Below the pieces are notes generated by a model. The model was not told the DNA's origin and did no database searches. It saw only the letters and a list, made by a program, of their open reading frames with translations. Positions 36,288 to 47,676 of a stretch of DNA of 64,000 nucleotides are shown here, piece after piece. The first letter of the stretch is position 1. Each line of letters begins with the position of its first letter. The translations under genes and the position numbers were made by a program. Source of the stretch: Trichinella spiralis (taxonomy: Eukaryota > Nematoda > Enoplea > Trichinellida > Trichinellidae); contig CM012953.1 of NCBI GenBank assembly GCA_000181795.3, forward strand, positions 1,152,542 through 1,216,541, read 5' to 3'.

Positions 36288-37310
36288 ATGGACGTCTGCC
36301 GCTTGTTGGTACTGATACAGTCCATTTTTGTTTGGTTGGCCACTGGTTTACTGGAACATTTGAATTTTAAGCAAACTAAAAATGCGCATAAAATAGTATA
36401 TGAACACGGTACACTTCCATTCCCAGGCGACGAAAACTGCGCCGACATTTTTGATGCGGATTCGAGTTTTCTTTGTGATGTAGATCAGTGGCTTACCGTG
36501 GCTGAAGCAAGTGACCTGTATCACTGGTTGCGCTCTCACAACTATATCACTTGTTTTGAAGCTTCGGCGCATAAATCAGATTGTTCTCATAAATCAATTA
36601 CTCATTTTCCATCTTTGTTCGTGTCTATGGTGGATATGATACGATTGAACAATGCTTCTGATTGTTTTCCAAGAAAACTTAGTGATCAAGCAACTCCCAA
36701 ACGTGCAGAACTTGACTCTCTGGCTAATAATGGACTGTTTCACTTTACATCTGATTCACTGGAACAATTTTATGCAGACAAAGAACCACCACTATGCCAG
36801 GTGGATATCTTTTTACTCTTGGTAAAAGCTGTTACATTATGCGACAATGGTGTATGGTTGACTTTGCGCAATCATAGAAAGCCAATGCTGGGCATAGCTT
36901 TGCGTTTACATGGAGAACAAGCACTACAAGAAGAACTGACATCTTCATTACAAAAGTTAATTAACACTATTGTGCTAAATGGATCATTGCTGACAACTTT
37001 GGATATAATCAAAACTACGTTAAGTGCTCTGCAGCCAATTATAAATCAAGCTCATGAACAGCAGACATTTCCGCTGCTTGAATCCCCCTGCAGTAACGAT
37101 TTTAAAAATGGACATCATATTCCAAAATGGGCAATGACCACTTTTATTGTTTCTGTTGTTCTGATTCTATTTTGTACCTTTATTGGCTATTTTATTAATA
37201 GTCATGCTCGGGCACCACAGTTTTGTGATCCAAATCCGTTTACTCTGATCAATTTTGGAAGAAGAAATGGCAGGAAGTGGAGAGCCGGATTTGGCGGCGG
37301 TCTCATCTAA
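36288..37310 (+). CDS. Intronless single-pass membrane protein, possible TPM domain (MOLO-1-like)
   Basis: 340 residues in one uninterrupted frame, unusual in this intron-rich window. The N-terminus (~1-25) is a hydrophobic signal peptide. The ectodomain has paired cysteines and sites NAS and NGS for N-glycosylation. One membrane segment lies at about 283-303, followed by a 37-residue tail that is rich in Gly and Arg near its end. FLCDVDQWLTVAEASDLYHWL and LCDNGVWLTLRNHRKPMLGIAL resemble the two ends of a TPM domain, as in C. elegans MOLO-1, a single-pass subunit that increases levamisole receptor gating. The topology fits MOLO-1. The domain call is by pattern only and is moderate. The true ATG is at 36288; an in-frame TTG precedes it. 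Confidence 0.6.
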   Translation: MDVCRLLVLIQSIFVWLATGLLEHLNFKQTKNAHKIVYEHGTLPFPGDENCADIFDADSSFLCDVDQWLTVAEASDLYHWLRSHNYITCFEASAHKSDCSHKSITHFPSLFVSMVDMIRLNNASDCFPRKLSDQATPKRAELDSLANNGLFHFTSDSLEQFYADKEPPLCQVDIFLLLVKAVTLCDNGVWLTLRNHRKPMLGIALRLHGEQALQEELTSSLQKLINTIVLNGSLLTTLDIIKTTLSALQPIINQAHEQQTFPLLESPCSNDFKNGHHIPKWAMTTFIVSVVLILFCTFIGYFINSHARAPQFCDPNPFTLINFGRRNGRKWRAGFGGGLI

Positions 37311-39512
37311 GCTGACTTGTCATCATCGAGTGAATGGATAATTCCATCACAACAGGTGTGTTTATTGAAATTTATGCACTAGTAGCTATGACAACAGCGC
37401 ATACTTTTGATTCATTTGCTCTCTTCTACCTGATTTGTGGGGTATTAATTAAATACCTCAGTTGGCTTTTTATTTTTGTACTAGAAAAATTATGAATCTT
37501 ACTTAATGCTGGATAAAATCTGTTCAAAATCTGCTGCTTACTCATTTGAATATGTTGATAACTGAGATGTAAAACACTTTTGAAAACAATTATTTTAACA
37601 GTTTTTAAAATTGTTTTTTTCTAAATTAAAATTTTTCATTAAAACTGTTCATTGTGGTTTCATTTATACAAAAATTTCATAAGAAATTTCACTCAGTGAG
37701 CACTATCAGCATGCAAAGCACTGTTTTGCATAATAAATAAAATCAAAAATTTACAATTAATTCCCATAATTGCTCATATAATAATATTTAAATGTGGTCA
37801 GTGGCAATAAATTTAGTTGTAAGCATCAAGACTTCAATAGCATATTTTTTAAACCATGGTTAAATTTTCTTAATTGATTTGATTTTTTTAAATTAAAAAA
37901 TCTTATTTTATAAAAAAAATTACAGTAACCTTGAATCGAGCATAACGTACTAAGCTATAATAAGATCGCTTAATTAATGACTTCAAAAGATTTAGAAAAC
38001 AGTCACACTAATAATATTATTTTAACGACGTCCTATAATAATAATAATAATAGTCACACATTATGCTTGATTAGTGTTTAAAATGTTTAAAAATTTATTA
38101 AACATAACATTTTTTATTTTTGCAGTGCAATGAAAACCTTTTGCATATAATTTACAAATGTTTTATTTGAAAATTAAAAAAAGTGATGTATAACAACCGA
38201 AAAACAATTAAAAAAGGCTTTAATGAACCTGAAAATCTAAAAGAGAGATTTGAACTTTAATCAAAATTTTCACTTTTTCTATTATAGAAAATAAATTTAC
38301 TTATCATTTATAGATAATTTGAATAATTATCTTGTTTACTGTTATCTGAAATTTTAGTTTACATTGACGAAGATAATTTATTGATAGATTTCTAATTAGA
38401 CGAATAAGTTAAATTTAATTATATTTCATTAAATTACTTTATTTTAACTTCTTTAAACGATTTGATTTGAATAATCAGCTGAAAAAAGATATTATGAAGC
38501 TGAAAATATTCATGAGCAGTTTTGACTACGGTTAATAATACTTTTCAATTTGATCTTGCACAAGTGAATAAATAAAGTATCATACAAAAATAAGAATTGT
38601 AATTGGATTATAAATTTTTTCACATATTTCACGCTAAATCATCAAACATAATTTTATTTGTAATTTATGTTTTGTTAATTTGAAAAATTGCTATTGAATA
38701 GAATTTGAAAATAAAACCAAACAACATTACCAAACAAATTTACAAAGTTATTACATATAAATGTCTCTCTTCGTTACAGAGGTTGTAATATTGTTACTAC
38801 AGTAATTATGGATAAATAAATAAAAATGTATAATTTAATATAAAGAAATTGACTACCTTTTGTAATTTTTTAAATTAATTAATAAAATTATTATTTTTGC
38901 TTTATTACAAAGTATCGCTATCGTTATAGGGAGATTGCTTTATATTTTTCTACATTTCATATAAAAATGATAAATTTATTCTTTGTGTGTTGGTCCTAAC
39001 TTTATGTTATGTTATGTTAAAATAGTTAATAAATAAATTCCGGACTTAATATTTACAATTTCATTACTCAAACACTGATTACAAAAAACGTAGCATAATA
39101 AAAAGTGTTTTCTTTTTTTGAATATCCCCCTATGCCCAGGAAATTGTAATGCTGGGAATTAATTTTAAGATGCCACTGTAAGTTTGTGTAAAATAAGACT
39201 GCATCTTGTGAGAAAGTAATTTAACTTTTTTAAAAGTATGAAGATGACGAACACTTGCATCAGACAAGTGCAATAATATAATTACTGACAAGCTGCAGGA
39301 TATCTTTTTTATACTGTAACTATTCAAATGGCATAGAAGATATTTTTTGCAGTTTTTTATTTTTCAATCACTCAATGCCCATGGTTAGTGAAATACAAAT
39401 AAATAGAAATATGGTTCCATTTTCACATGTATAATAATAATAATAATAGATAATAGAAAGTAAATTTTATTTCATTATTGAATTGTTGCAGTTTGTCGCC
39501 AATTCTTTTTCT
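37311..39512. other. AT-rich intergenic region
   Basis: No gene recognised. It contains short ATAATA runs near 38035-38053 and ATGTT repeats near 39003-39018. A poly(A) signal for the upstream gene may be at ~37732. Confidence 0.6.
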
Positions 39513-39963
39513 TTACGTCACGTATCTTAAGCGTAAATCTGTAAAAAAACAGTATGCTTTTATAATCAATGCTGTCACAGTTTAGAAATTACAATATGCA
39601 TGAAATTTTTGAAAATTACCTGAATCGCCAAATTTATCATGCAGTTGACGAGAATATGAACGTTTTCCGAATCGCATCAATCCAGGCGCTGAATCATCAT
39701 AGCGGTCATAACCCTGAACAACACGTTTTCCAAATCTCATTAATCCTGGTGCATCATATTTTTTCCATAAAAATCGGCCAGGTATATCTTCATATAAAAC
39801 ATCTATGAAAAATTTTATTTACTTTTTTCAAATTTTATTCTATAAACTTACTTTCTTTAAAATTATCCATGTCCGCTTCGGTACAACTTCCAAACGAAAT
39901 GCTACAAAGAAAAACTACGCCCAAAACAAACATAATGCTTTGAAGAGAAATGTAACTTTTCAT
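39513..39963 (-). CDS. FMRFamide-like neuropeptide precursor with two APGLMRFG copies
   Basis: Secreted neuropeptide precursor of 106 residues in three exons (39852-39963, 39620-39802, 39513-39538). Residues 1-27 form a signal peptide. Two peptide units end in MRFG followed by the dibasic KR: residues 53-62 (YDAPGLMRFG after KK) and 65-83 (VVQGYDRYDDSAPGLMRFG). Cleavage and amidation would give YDAPGLMRF-amide and an N-extended ...DDSAPGLMRF-amide, or a shorter form after R71. Such peptides signal through G-protein-coupled receptors in the nervous system. The ATG lies seven bases after a TTTCAG acceptor. The core APGLMRF does not match any C. elegans FLP I can recall, so no flp number is given. 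The last exon adds only eight residues. Confidence 0.85.
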
Positions 39964-42900
39964 TGTTGATCTGAAAGGAAAAGTTTTCATTAGTTTATTT
40001 GCAATATTACTAGACTTATTATTTAAAAATATTTGAATTATTTTGCAAATGAAAAAGAATATCTTCTGAAAATAAGTATTTTTACTGATTTCACCAATAA
40101 CTGAACTGTCAAATTTTTTACAAAACAAAATTCTTTTTAGCTGCATATACAAAATGCTATATCACATTCTTGCATTATGACTGTGGTTATACAAAGTACT
40201 TCATTGTAAATATAAAAAATAAATGCAGTTTTAAATATTTTCTATATAATATATTTATAGAAAAGTTTATAAATTGCAGAATTTCAAAATCAAAAAAAGT
40301 TTTCAATTTTATATTTAGAAACAGATATTTATTTTGTGATTCACCTATGTAAGAAATTTTGGAAATGAGAATAACTATTTAATTTATATTTATTTTAGAA
40401 TAGATCCATTACGGCAAAGGATTATTAGAATTAATGAAAAAATTAATCTTTTCTGTATTTATTTTATTAATTAAAATAAAAAGCAAAAGCAAGTATAACC
40501 GTGATGACAAAAATTTGCAATTCTATTTGCAAAATTGAATTATTGCTAATCACATTAAAGCTCAAAGTGTCAGAGAATTTATCAGTCATAACCCATAAAA
40601 TCATAAGTGGCATTATATTTAAATGCTTAAATATAAACTTTAAATAGCAAGTTTTCTCACCAAAATGTTGAGTATTTTATATAAATACAATGGTAATTTA
40701 ATCGGATTGTTAAATTGCCACGGGCAAATTGAAAAAATAAGCCTTTAATGCTGCTGTTTTCATGTTATCAGATTTATAAAGCAAATTTCCAGCACCCCTA
40801 GTGGAATTTTTCATCATCCCACTTAAATGATTTTCTTCTTATTTGATACTATTCATTTTGTAATCTATTTTCAAGCATTGATTTTTATGTGAATTTTTGA
40901 AGCATTAACAACTGTTTTATATGCAGCATGTTTCGATCATCATTTTAATAAGAATATTTTCTATTTTTTGTTGATAAAATACAGGCTGTTATTTTGCAAA
41001 GGATGCATAAAATTTGGGAATAATGCCCTATGATGATTCCTTTATTAAATTTATATCGCAATACGCGTGTGTGTATCGAGTACACTTCATTCCAATTTTT
41101 ATATTCTTGATTGGTTGCCATTGTTCAGTCGAAATTATACTCTTTCATGTCTCATGAATGGGTTCGTCTCTTTTATCAAATTGATTATTATTTCAATTTG
41201 TCAAATAAAAATTTGACTTAAATAAAAAATATTTTTCTATTTTGCATATTTAAAAATATTACTTTAAATTATTAAAATTGCATATTATTGTGCAATTAGA
41301 GTTATGAATTACAATATGATTTAGAATTCAAAAAACTGAAATTGAATATAAAAAATACTTAATTGCTGAGTTTAATTGTTTCAGAATATTATTAAATGCT
41401 GAAATTCTTTGTGTTGTTTTTGATTTCAGTTTTATGCAATATACTTCATATACTTTTCAAATGTGAAATTAAATTTTATTTTTAAAACATTTTAAACTAT
41501 TTAAATCATATAAAATTTTTACAGATCTTCCAACTTTCAAAATTGTTTCAACGTTTAATAATTGCAGAACTAAAGGAAAATAATTATTCCACTGGAGTTT
41601 TTGTTTTTTTCTGTGCAAATGGTTAAAGTTGTAAAGATTTATTTTCAAAATTCATTATAATCCAACCTTTTAGAAGACAAAAATTTTTTACCTAACAAAA
41701 GAGCATTTACACCATTTGCAAATTGTGCAATTGATTAATTATGCTCTTATTTTGGGTTCCAGCTACTCAAAAAGCAATTTCTCTTTTTATTTTTAATCGA
41801 ATCAATTTTTCATCGTGAGGAGGTTTTTAAGTCAATAAAGATGAAATGGCTCATTTTATTAAATACAGAAAAAGCAATTTGATAAAAACGATATGTCAAA
41901 ATTTGATGGTTGCAGCATGGTTTAAATTTCTGAGCAATTTAAAAAAGTTTTTTATTATTAGCCTTTAATTTTCACCAAAAAATACTATAAATTAGTTTTC
42001 TTTTTACAAATTACAAAAATTGATCTTTCTGCAGCAAGATTGCACAATAAAAGTAAATTGTCAAACAAAAATATGCTTCGTGTTCTGTTAAGTGGTTTGA
42101 ATTATTTTGTGATTTTCGAAAACTCTGCATTCAATAATGCTTACGGCCTTATTGTAATTATTTATTGGGGGCAAGCTTTTCATACAGTTATTAACTTCAT
42201 TATCGTTTCATTATTAAATGATGATGAAATTTTCTTATAAAATTTTTGTAATTTCAAATGTTTAATTTTATTCATTATTAATAAAATTTAATGATTTTAG
42301 TCTATAATAAGTTATTTATGCATTCTTGTCAATAGATGATAATAATTTTGAGTAATGAAAGTTATTTTAAATATAATTTTACCTTTTAATATGAATTCGA
42401 TATCGACTTTGCACTTTTAGAAACAAAATTAAAATACAAACATTTGATCAGTTTGGGAATTTCATTAGATAATCAAGAATCATATTTATACAAGTTCATT
42501 AGGGTATTTCATACATTGTTCTTCATAATTTCTAATAATAAAATCGAACTATTTATGCACATCAAATATTATATAACAGTGATCAAGAGAATTCATTTTC
42601 TCGTTATCTGTTAAATTTAAAGTTACTATTTTTTTCAATTTTCAAGAATATTTTTTCATATATGAGCAGCTGAAATGCATATAAATCTGTTAGATTGATT
42701 CTAAAAAATTGAATATGCTAATATACATCAGTTTGCCTAAATGCATTCAAGTTATACATTAAAATTATAAAACTGAAAGCTTTGCTGAAAAAAAATATAG
42801 TTCATAGTATGAATTTCAGAAATTTGCTTAGAAATAAAACAGAAAATCAGTTTGCAAATTAAATTGATTAAATCATGGAACCGTTATTATGGAAAAATGA

Positions 42901-45900
42901 ACTTACTGTTTGGTGCAATTTTTCTGATTTTTGAAAGCGAGAATAGAAAATTCTTCAACTATATGTATATTCTAGAAATGTAAATGAAAGTGAAAGGGAA
43001 ATTGGACTGGCTAGAAGTTGAATGAATATTAGAAGAGCTGTGTAAATGAATAAGTATACCACAGTATTAGTTGGTACACCACAGTGGTGGCCAAACAGTG
43101 TTCGTGCAATTGAAATAATGATAAAGTCGAATATTTACCAATATAGCCAGTAAGAAAAATTAAAATTGACATTTCCAGCAAAACAGTGGACTGTAATGAT
43201 CATGCTGGCAATTTAGTTAAAACAATCACCAGTCTAACGTTGGCTTATACATGTAGGCTGATTCTATTAGGCTGACAAATTGTACATTATTCTCATCTGG
43301 TGCAAAATAAAAATAATTTAAATTTGAATTTTATGCATCCAATTAATGTATCTCATTTGTAGAGCATACAATGAAAATGACCAAGTGCTAATACAATTTT
43401 CAACGTGCTGCTTGCTTCAAACATTTTCAAAACAAGCACAAACAATGTTGTTGTTCATCAGTATACTTTAATATACGATGATATTATTATTATTATAAAA
43501 AGATTTTTTTGGTATTATTTTCACAGGCATATCAGTGAATGAAATTTTTTGTTTTTTTAATTTCAAAATCTTAATAAAACTTTCATCTTAAATAAAACAA
43601 AATTTAATAAAAATTAACAAAAATTGAAAAGAATAATCTACAATCTAAAATAAAATTTTGTCATTTTAAATAATTTCAGCAAAAGTGAAAATAAAAATGA
43701 TTGAAATTGAAATTGAAATGTCACACGTATAGCTTTTGAGCAATATTTTTGACCATTACATCAGCATGACGCATTTAAAATAATCAAACCACGTTTGTAT
43801 TTGCTTTCATTTTGATTTTGAATTATTAAAACTAAAAAATCATAACTATGAAATGCTTCGTCCATAATGTTCCATTTAGCAAATTTATTTAATAGATCAG
43901 GACAGCATTTCATGCGTCACATAAAATTAACAAATGAACTGTCAATTTCATTACTTGAACATTGCTTTAAATAGCTTAATCATTGAGAAGATGTTTCTGA
44001 GCTGCTTTCAAATGAAACAAGCTGAACAAAATTGCAAATTAGCAGAAATAAAAATAAATCACACTCTCTAATGAAATGCTTCAAAAATTGAAATACCATA
44101 GAATGAACTTTACAACTGTTGAACTATTTCAAAAGTCAAAACAATAAAGCTAGCGTAAAACAATTTTAATAAAAGTATATTTTTTGTAAACTTGAACAAT
44201 AAACAAAAAAGCGGCTTTATTCATTAATTAATTTATTTTATAAAAATTATTCAATCACCAATTAAACTGGACAAATCTTAGGGAGTAGTCAGTGCTTTGT
44301 TCAGAGGAATTTTTACAGTTTAAATAATACAATTTTGTTAAAATAAACAAACAGAAATTATGCAATATTACAGTAGAATAGTTGATTAAATGACAAGAAT
44401 TAAGGCAATTGTAAATTCCAGAATGATCAAAATTAATGAAATATTTTGCACAACATTTTCCATGAATAAAATGACTTTAAACATTTCAACATTAAAATTG
44501 TTTATGTTACTGGTATAATAAAATTAAAATGAGAAAAAAACAAGTAATTATTAATTTTGCGTAATTTATTTATTGCTTTTTCATCAAATATATTAAAATT
44601 AAATTGAAATTATTCCAAAATAATAATGTTCAAATGAAAAGGGTGACTGTTTTATATTCAAATGAAATTCAGCAATAAATAATACAATAATGATGAAGAA
44701 ATATTATTTATTGTTTATTTAAGATAATAAATAAATAATTTAATTTGAATTTCAGTAATAAAAGTATTAAAATTAGTGTGAACTTACTGGAGTTGTTGAA
44801 AAGAGTCGAAGAGGTTGTTTATTAACTGCCGGTTGATCACAATAACAGTGATAATAATGAAAAAATAATAATAGAAATGATACTCTTGTTGGTGATAAAA
44901 ACGCTTTAATATTTATTTTATTTATATGCTTGATATTGGTTTAAAATTAATCAATAGAGGGAAACAAGTGATTGACGACTGAAACCTTAAAAGCTGAAAA
45001 AGGCTTAAAAATTCAGCTTCTTCTTAATCTTTGAGTCTGATTGATCAATTGGCATGCATTAAAAAGAAATAAATGGCACATATACATACAAAGAGACAAT
45101 TGTCTTCTCATGGAAATTATCACTACAGTTTTTTCTTCTTCTTCTTCTTCAAGAACCCCCACATTGAAGGAATTTGTGCTTGATTTTCAAACTTGGCAAT
45201 TTTTCAAAATAGCTAACTTTTCTATTTTTAACATTGTTCATCATTCAACTTGTTAATCTGCATCAATGAATCATTCAAATTTGCAAGTGAATTTGCAAAG
45301 TCATGAAATTGCTCTTGCAGAAGTGAATTTCCATCAAATGACGTGAACAGGCTAAATCTATTCTTCCTTATTTACTTTCTAAATCCATCGAAGCTTATCG
45401 TTATCTGATAAACTTTTGAAAATTATTGCTATATTTATTCCATTTTTTGAATTTGTTTTCAAATTAACTGAAAAGATCAGATGAATTTCAAAAATAAAAA
45501 AATGCTCAGGATAGTTGCATACGTTTAATATCCCACAAAAGTTTTATTGCAAAGTTTTACAACTTAACTATTTTTACTCACCCAGAAGAAAGAAATTCCA
45601 TTTTTAAATTATATATTTTTTAAATGAATTTTTTAATAAAAATGAAAAATAATTAATAAGAAGTACGCTTTTTGTAAAGCAAAATATGATAAACAAGTAA
45701 CAGTTTTATTATTCGTTTTTAAAGTACTTTCGCTCCATTTTCAACTGACGAATAAACAAATTAGAATGTTGTTCAGTAGGAAAGCTAATGATAATGATGA
45801 TATATGCTTGACTGATGTGATGCTGACATTGACCTTTAATTTTCCATACAAGGCCATTACAGTTAATGATCCTTGATCAAATTCAGGTCGTCATATTTGT

Positions 45901-46001
45901 TGTTGTAAACAACAAATTCTTGCCACTATTCTTACAATATTAAAGTGAAATAGATACATATTTATTTACTTTTATGCAAATATATACATATAACTAAAGA
46001 T
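39964..46001. other. Gene-poor 6 kb AT-rich region
   Basis: No coding gene recognised. Two strong minus-strand donor sites with the same GTAAGTTCA sequence occur with exon ends at 42907 and 44788; they could be ends of alternative non-coding first exons of the FLP gene, whose coding exon follows an acceptor. The stretch 42960-43260 is richer in GC than its surroundings. A CTT run is near 45133-45150. Confidence 0.4.
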
Positions 46002-46478
46002 ATGCAAGTAATTGATTATTTATCAATAATTTTTATTGTTGTGGTTCAAAATTTAAATGCGAAAGAAATTCTGACAGACGAGAAATTCGTCGAAGCTAAG
46101 ATGCATGGTCGAATTCGACGAGATTCGCTACTGGACGAAACTTTAAAGGCTGGATACGATGCCGCATTTTTGAAAAGTGAAATAATGAAGCAACAATTCC
46201 AAGAGTCCCAACGTCGGCTTGCCCCATTTATGCACCGAGTTATTCCGAATATACCGATCATTCCGGCTAACTTGATGCCAGTCAGTGAAACTGGAATGCT
46301 TGCAAAGCAGCTTGCTTTACCAGCCCAACTGCCCCCCGTTCACAAACACCAGCCAGACATTTCCGTCACGGACTTTATCATGCTGAACGTTTATTTAACA
46401 TCAAAAATTGATCTTCTACAAAAGCAGTTGAACATTTTGACAAACAAAGTATTAGCAATAGAAAAAAAATTGCTGTAA
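46002..46478 (+). CDS. Small secreted protein with furin-like site and C-terminal coiled coil
   Basis: 158 residues, one exon. Residues 1-20 form a hydrophobic signal peptide (ending QNLNA). A basic RIRR at 37-40 is a likely proprotein-convertase site, so the mature chain would start at DSLLDETLKAGYD. A central proline-rich stretch (RVIPNIPIIPANLMPV, then ALPAQLPPV) precedes a C-terminal leucine heptad pattern (SKIDLLQKQLNILTNKVLAI) that should form a coiled coil. There are no cysteines in the mature part. A poly(A) signal lies at 46536-46541, 58 bases after the stop. I do not recognise a family; a secreted, oligomerising protein is all that can be inferred. Confidence 0.7.
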   Translation: MQVIDYLSIIFIVVVQNLNAKEILTDEKFVEAKMHGRIRRDSLLDETLKAGYDAAFLKSEIMKQQFQESQRRLAPFMHRVIPNIPIIPANLMPVSETGMLAKQLALPAQLPPVHKHQPDISVTDFIMLNVYLTSKIDLLQKQLNILTNKVLAIEKKLL

Positions 46479-47676
46479 TGTTTTTTTGTTGTTCTGTCAG
46501 TTATAAAATTTGCCTTAAAGCCTTGAAACGTTTGTAATAAAATATATCAAGAAACATTATTGCTTTAAAAAAAAACAAAAGAATAAAACTGATGGATGCT
46601 GATGGTATATGCTAAACTAAATAACAAACGTTTAATGAATTAGTATGATTATTTTCTATTTCGACGGAAATAAATATTCTTTATCGTTGGGATTAAATTG
46701 AAATCGATTTTTCGCTTGTTGAAGCATACTTTATGTTAATTATGGACAATTAGTTTGATTTCAGATCAGAAAAATTTCAAACCAGTTCATAAATCAAACG
46801 GAAAATGTAAATTTCTCGTACTTTAAACAATCCCATTTTTATTTGAACAAATAAAGTTATAAATAATTATTAAGAATAATGTAAAATTGCATATACTTAT
46901 TAGATAATCATTCCATAAAAATTTACATTCGCAAGCAAAATACCTTTCTATTTATCTTGTACAGAGGCTCGATTTTTATCCGTAATTCATATGCATTGCA
47001 TGACCCGTATGGGAAGTGATAATGATGAAAAGTCAAAAATTCTTCAATTGCATTTATCGTTCACTGGAAATTTTATCATCCTAAAATTAATTTAGCCACT
47101 TTTTATGAAGCATCTAAGATATCTTGTAAACAAAAAATAAAAAAGCCCCAGAATATAAAAACAGTATATATATTCAAATATTAAAAATAAATTTCTCCGG
47201 TTTCAGATAATAAATCATTGTGAAATTTTTTCAAATACTTGTTTGCATCTGTTTTCTATAAATAATTCACCATTTTTTAAAATTTATTAATTATGTGTTA
47301 GTTGAAATTGGCTGCAATGAAATTTTTACTTGACTTGTCAAAATTGTCATTGCATCATATATTTGATAACGTGCATGTATAATTTGAAAAAATACTTTCA
47401 AACGATAATGGCAAACTTGACTAGCTGATTTTTGATTATTAATCATAATCATAAGCGTTGCTTAATAGCGAATTCTTTACTTAAATATTCCGAGAAGGAC
47501 TTTCTACGAATGAAGCATTCTTTGAAAGAACTTGAATTATAATATCCTACTTTGTTAAATTTGTGATATGAGAAAAGCACCATCATTGGCTGTATCACTG
47601 AATACTTTTTAGATTAATCAAAATAATGTTCGCCTGATTAAGTTGTAAAATTTCCAAAAATATAAGATTAAAATGA
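46479..47676. other. Intergenic region
   Basis: The 3' end of the small secreted gene on the left and of the amino-acid transporter on the right. No coding stretch seen. Confidence 0.6.
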
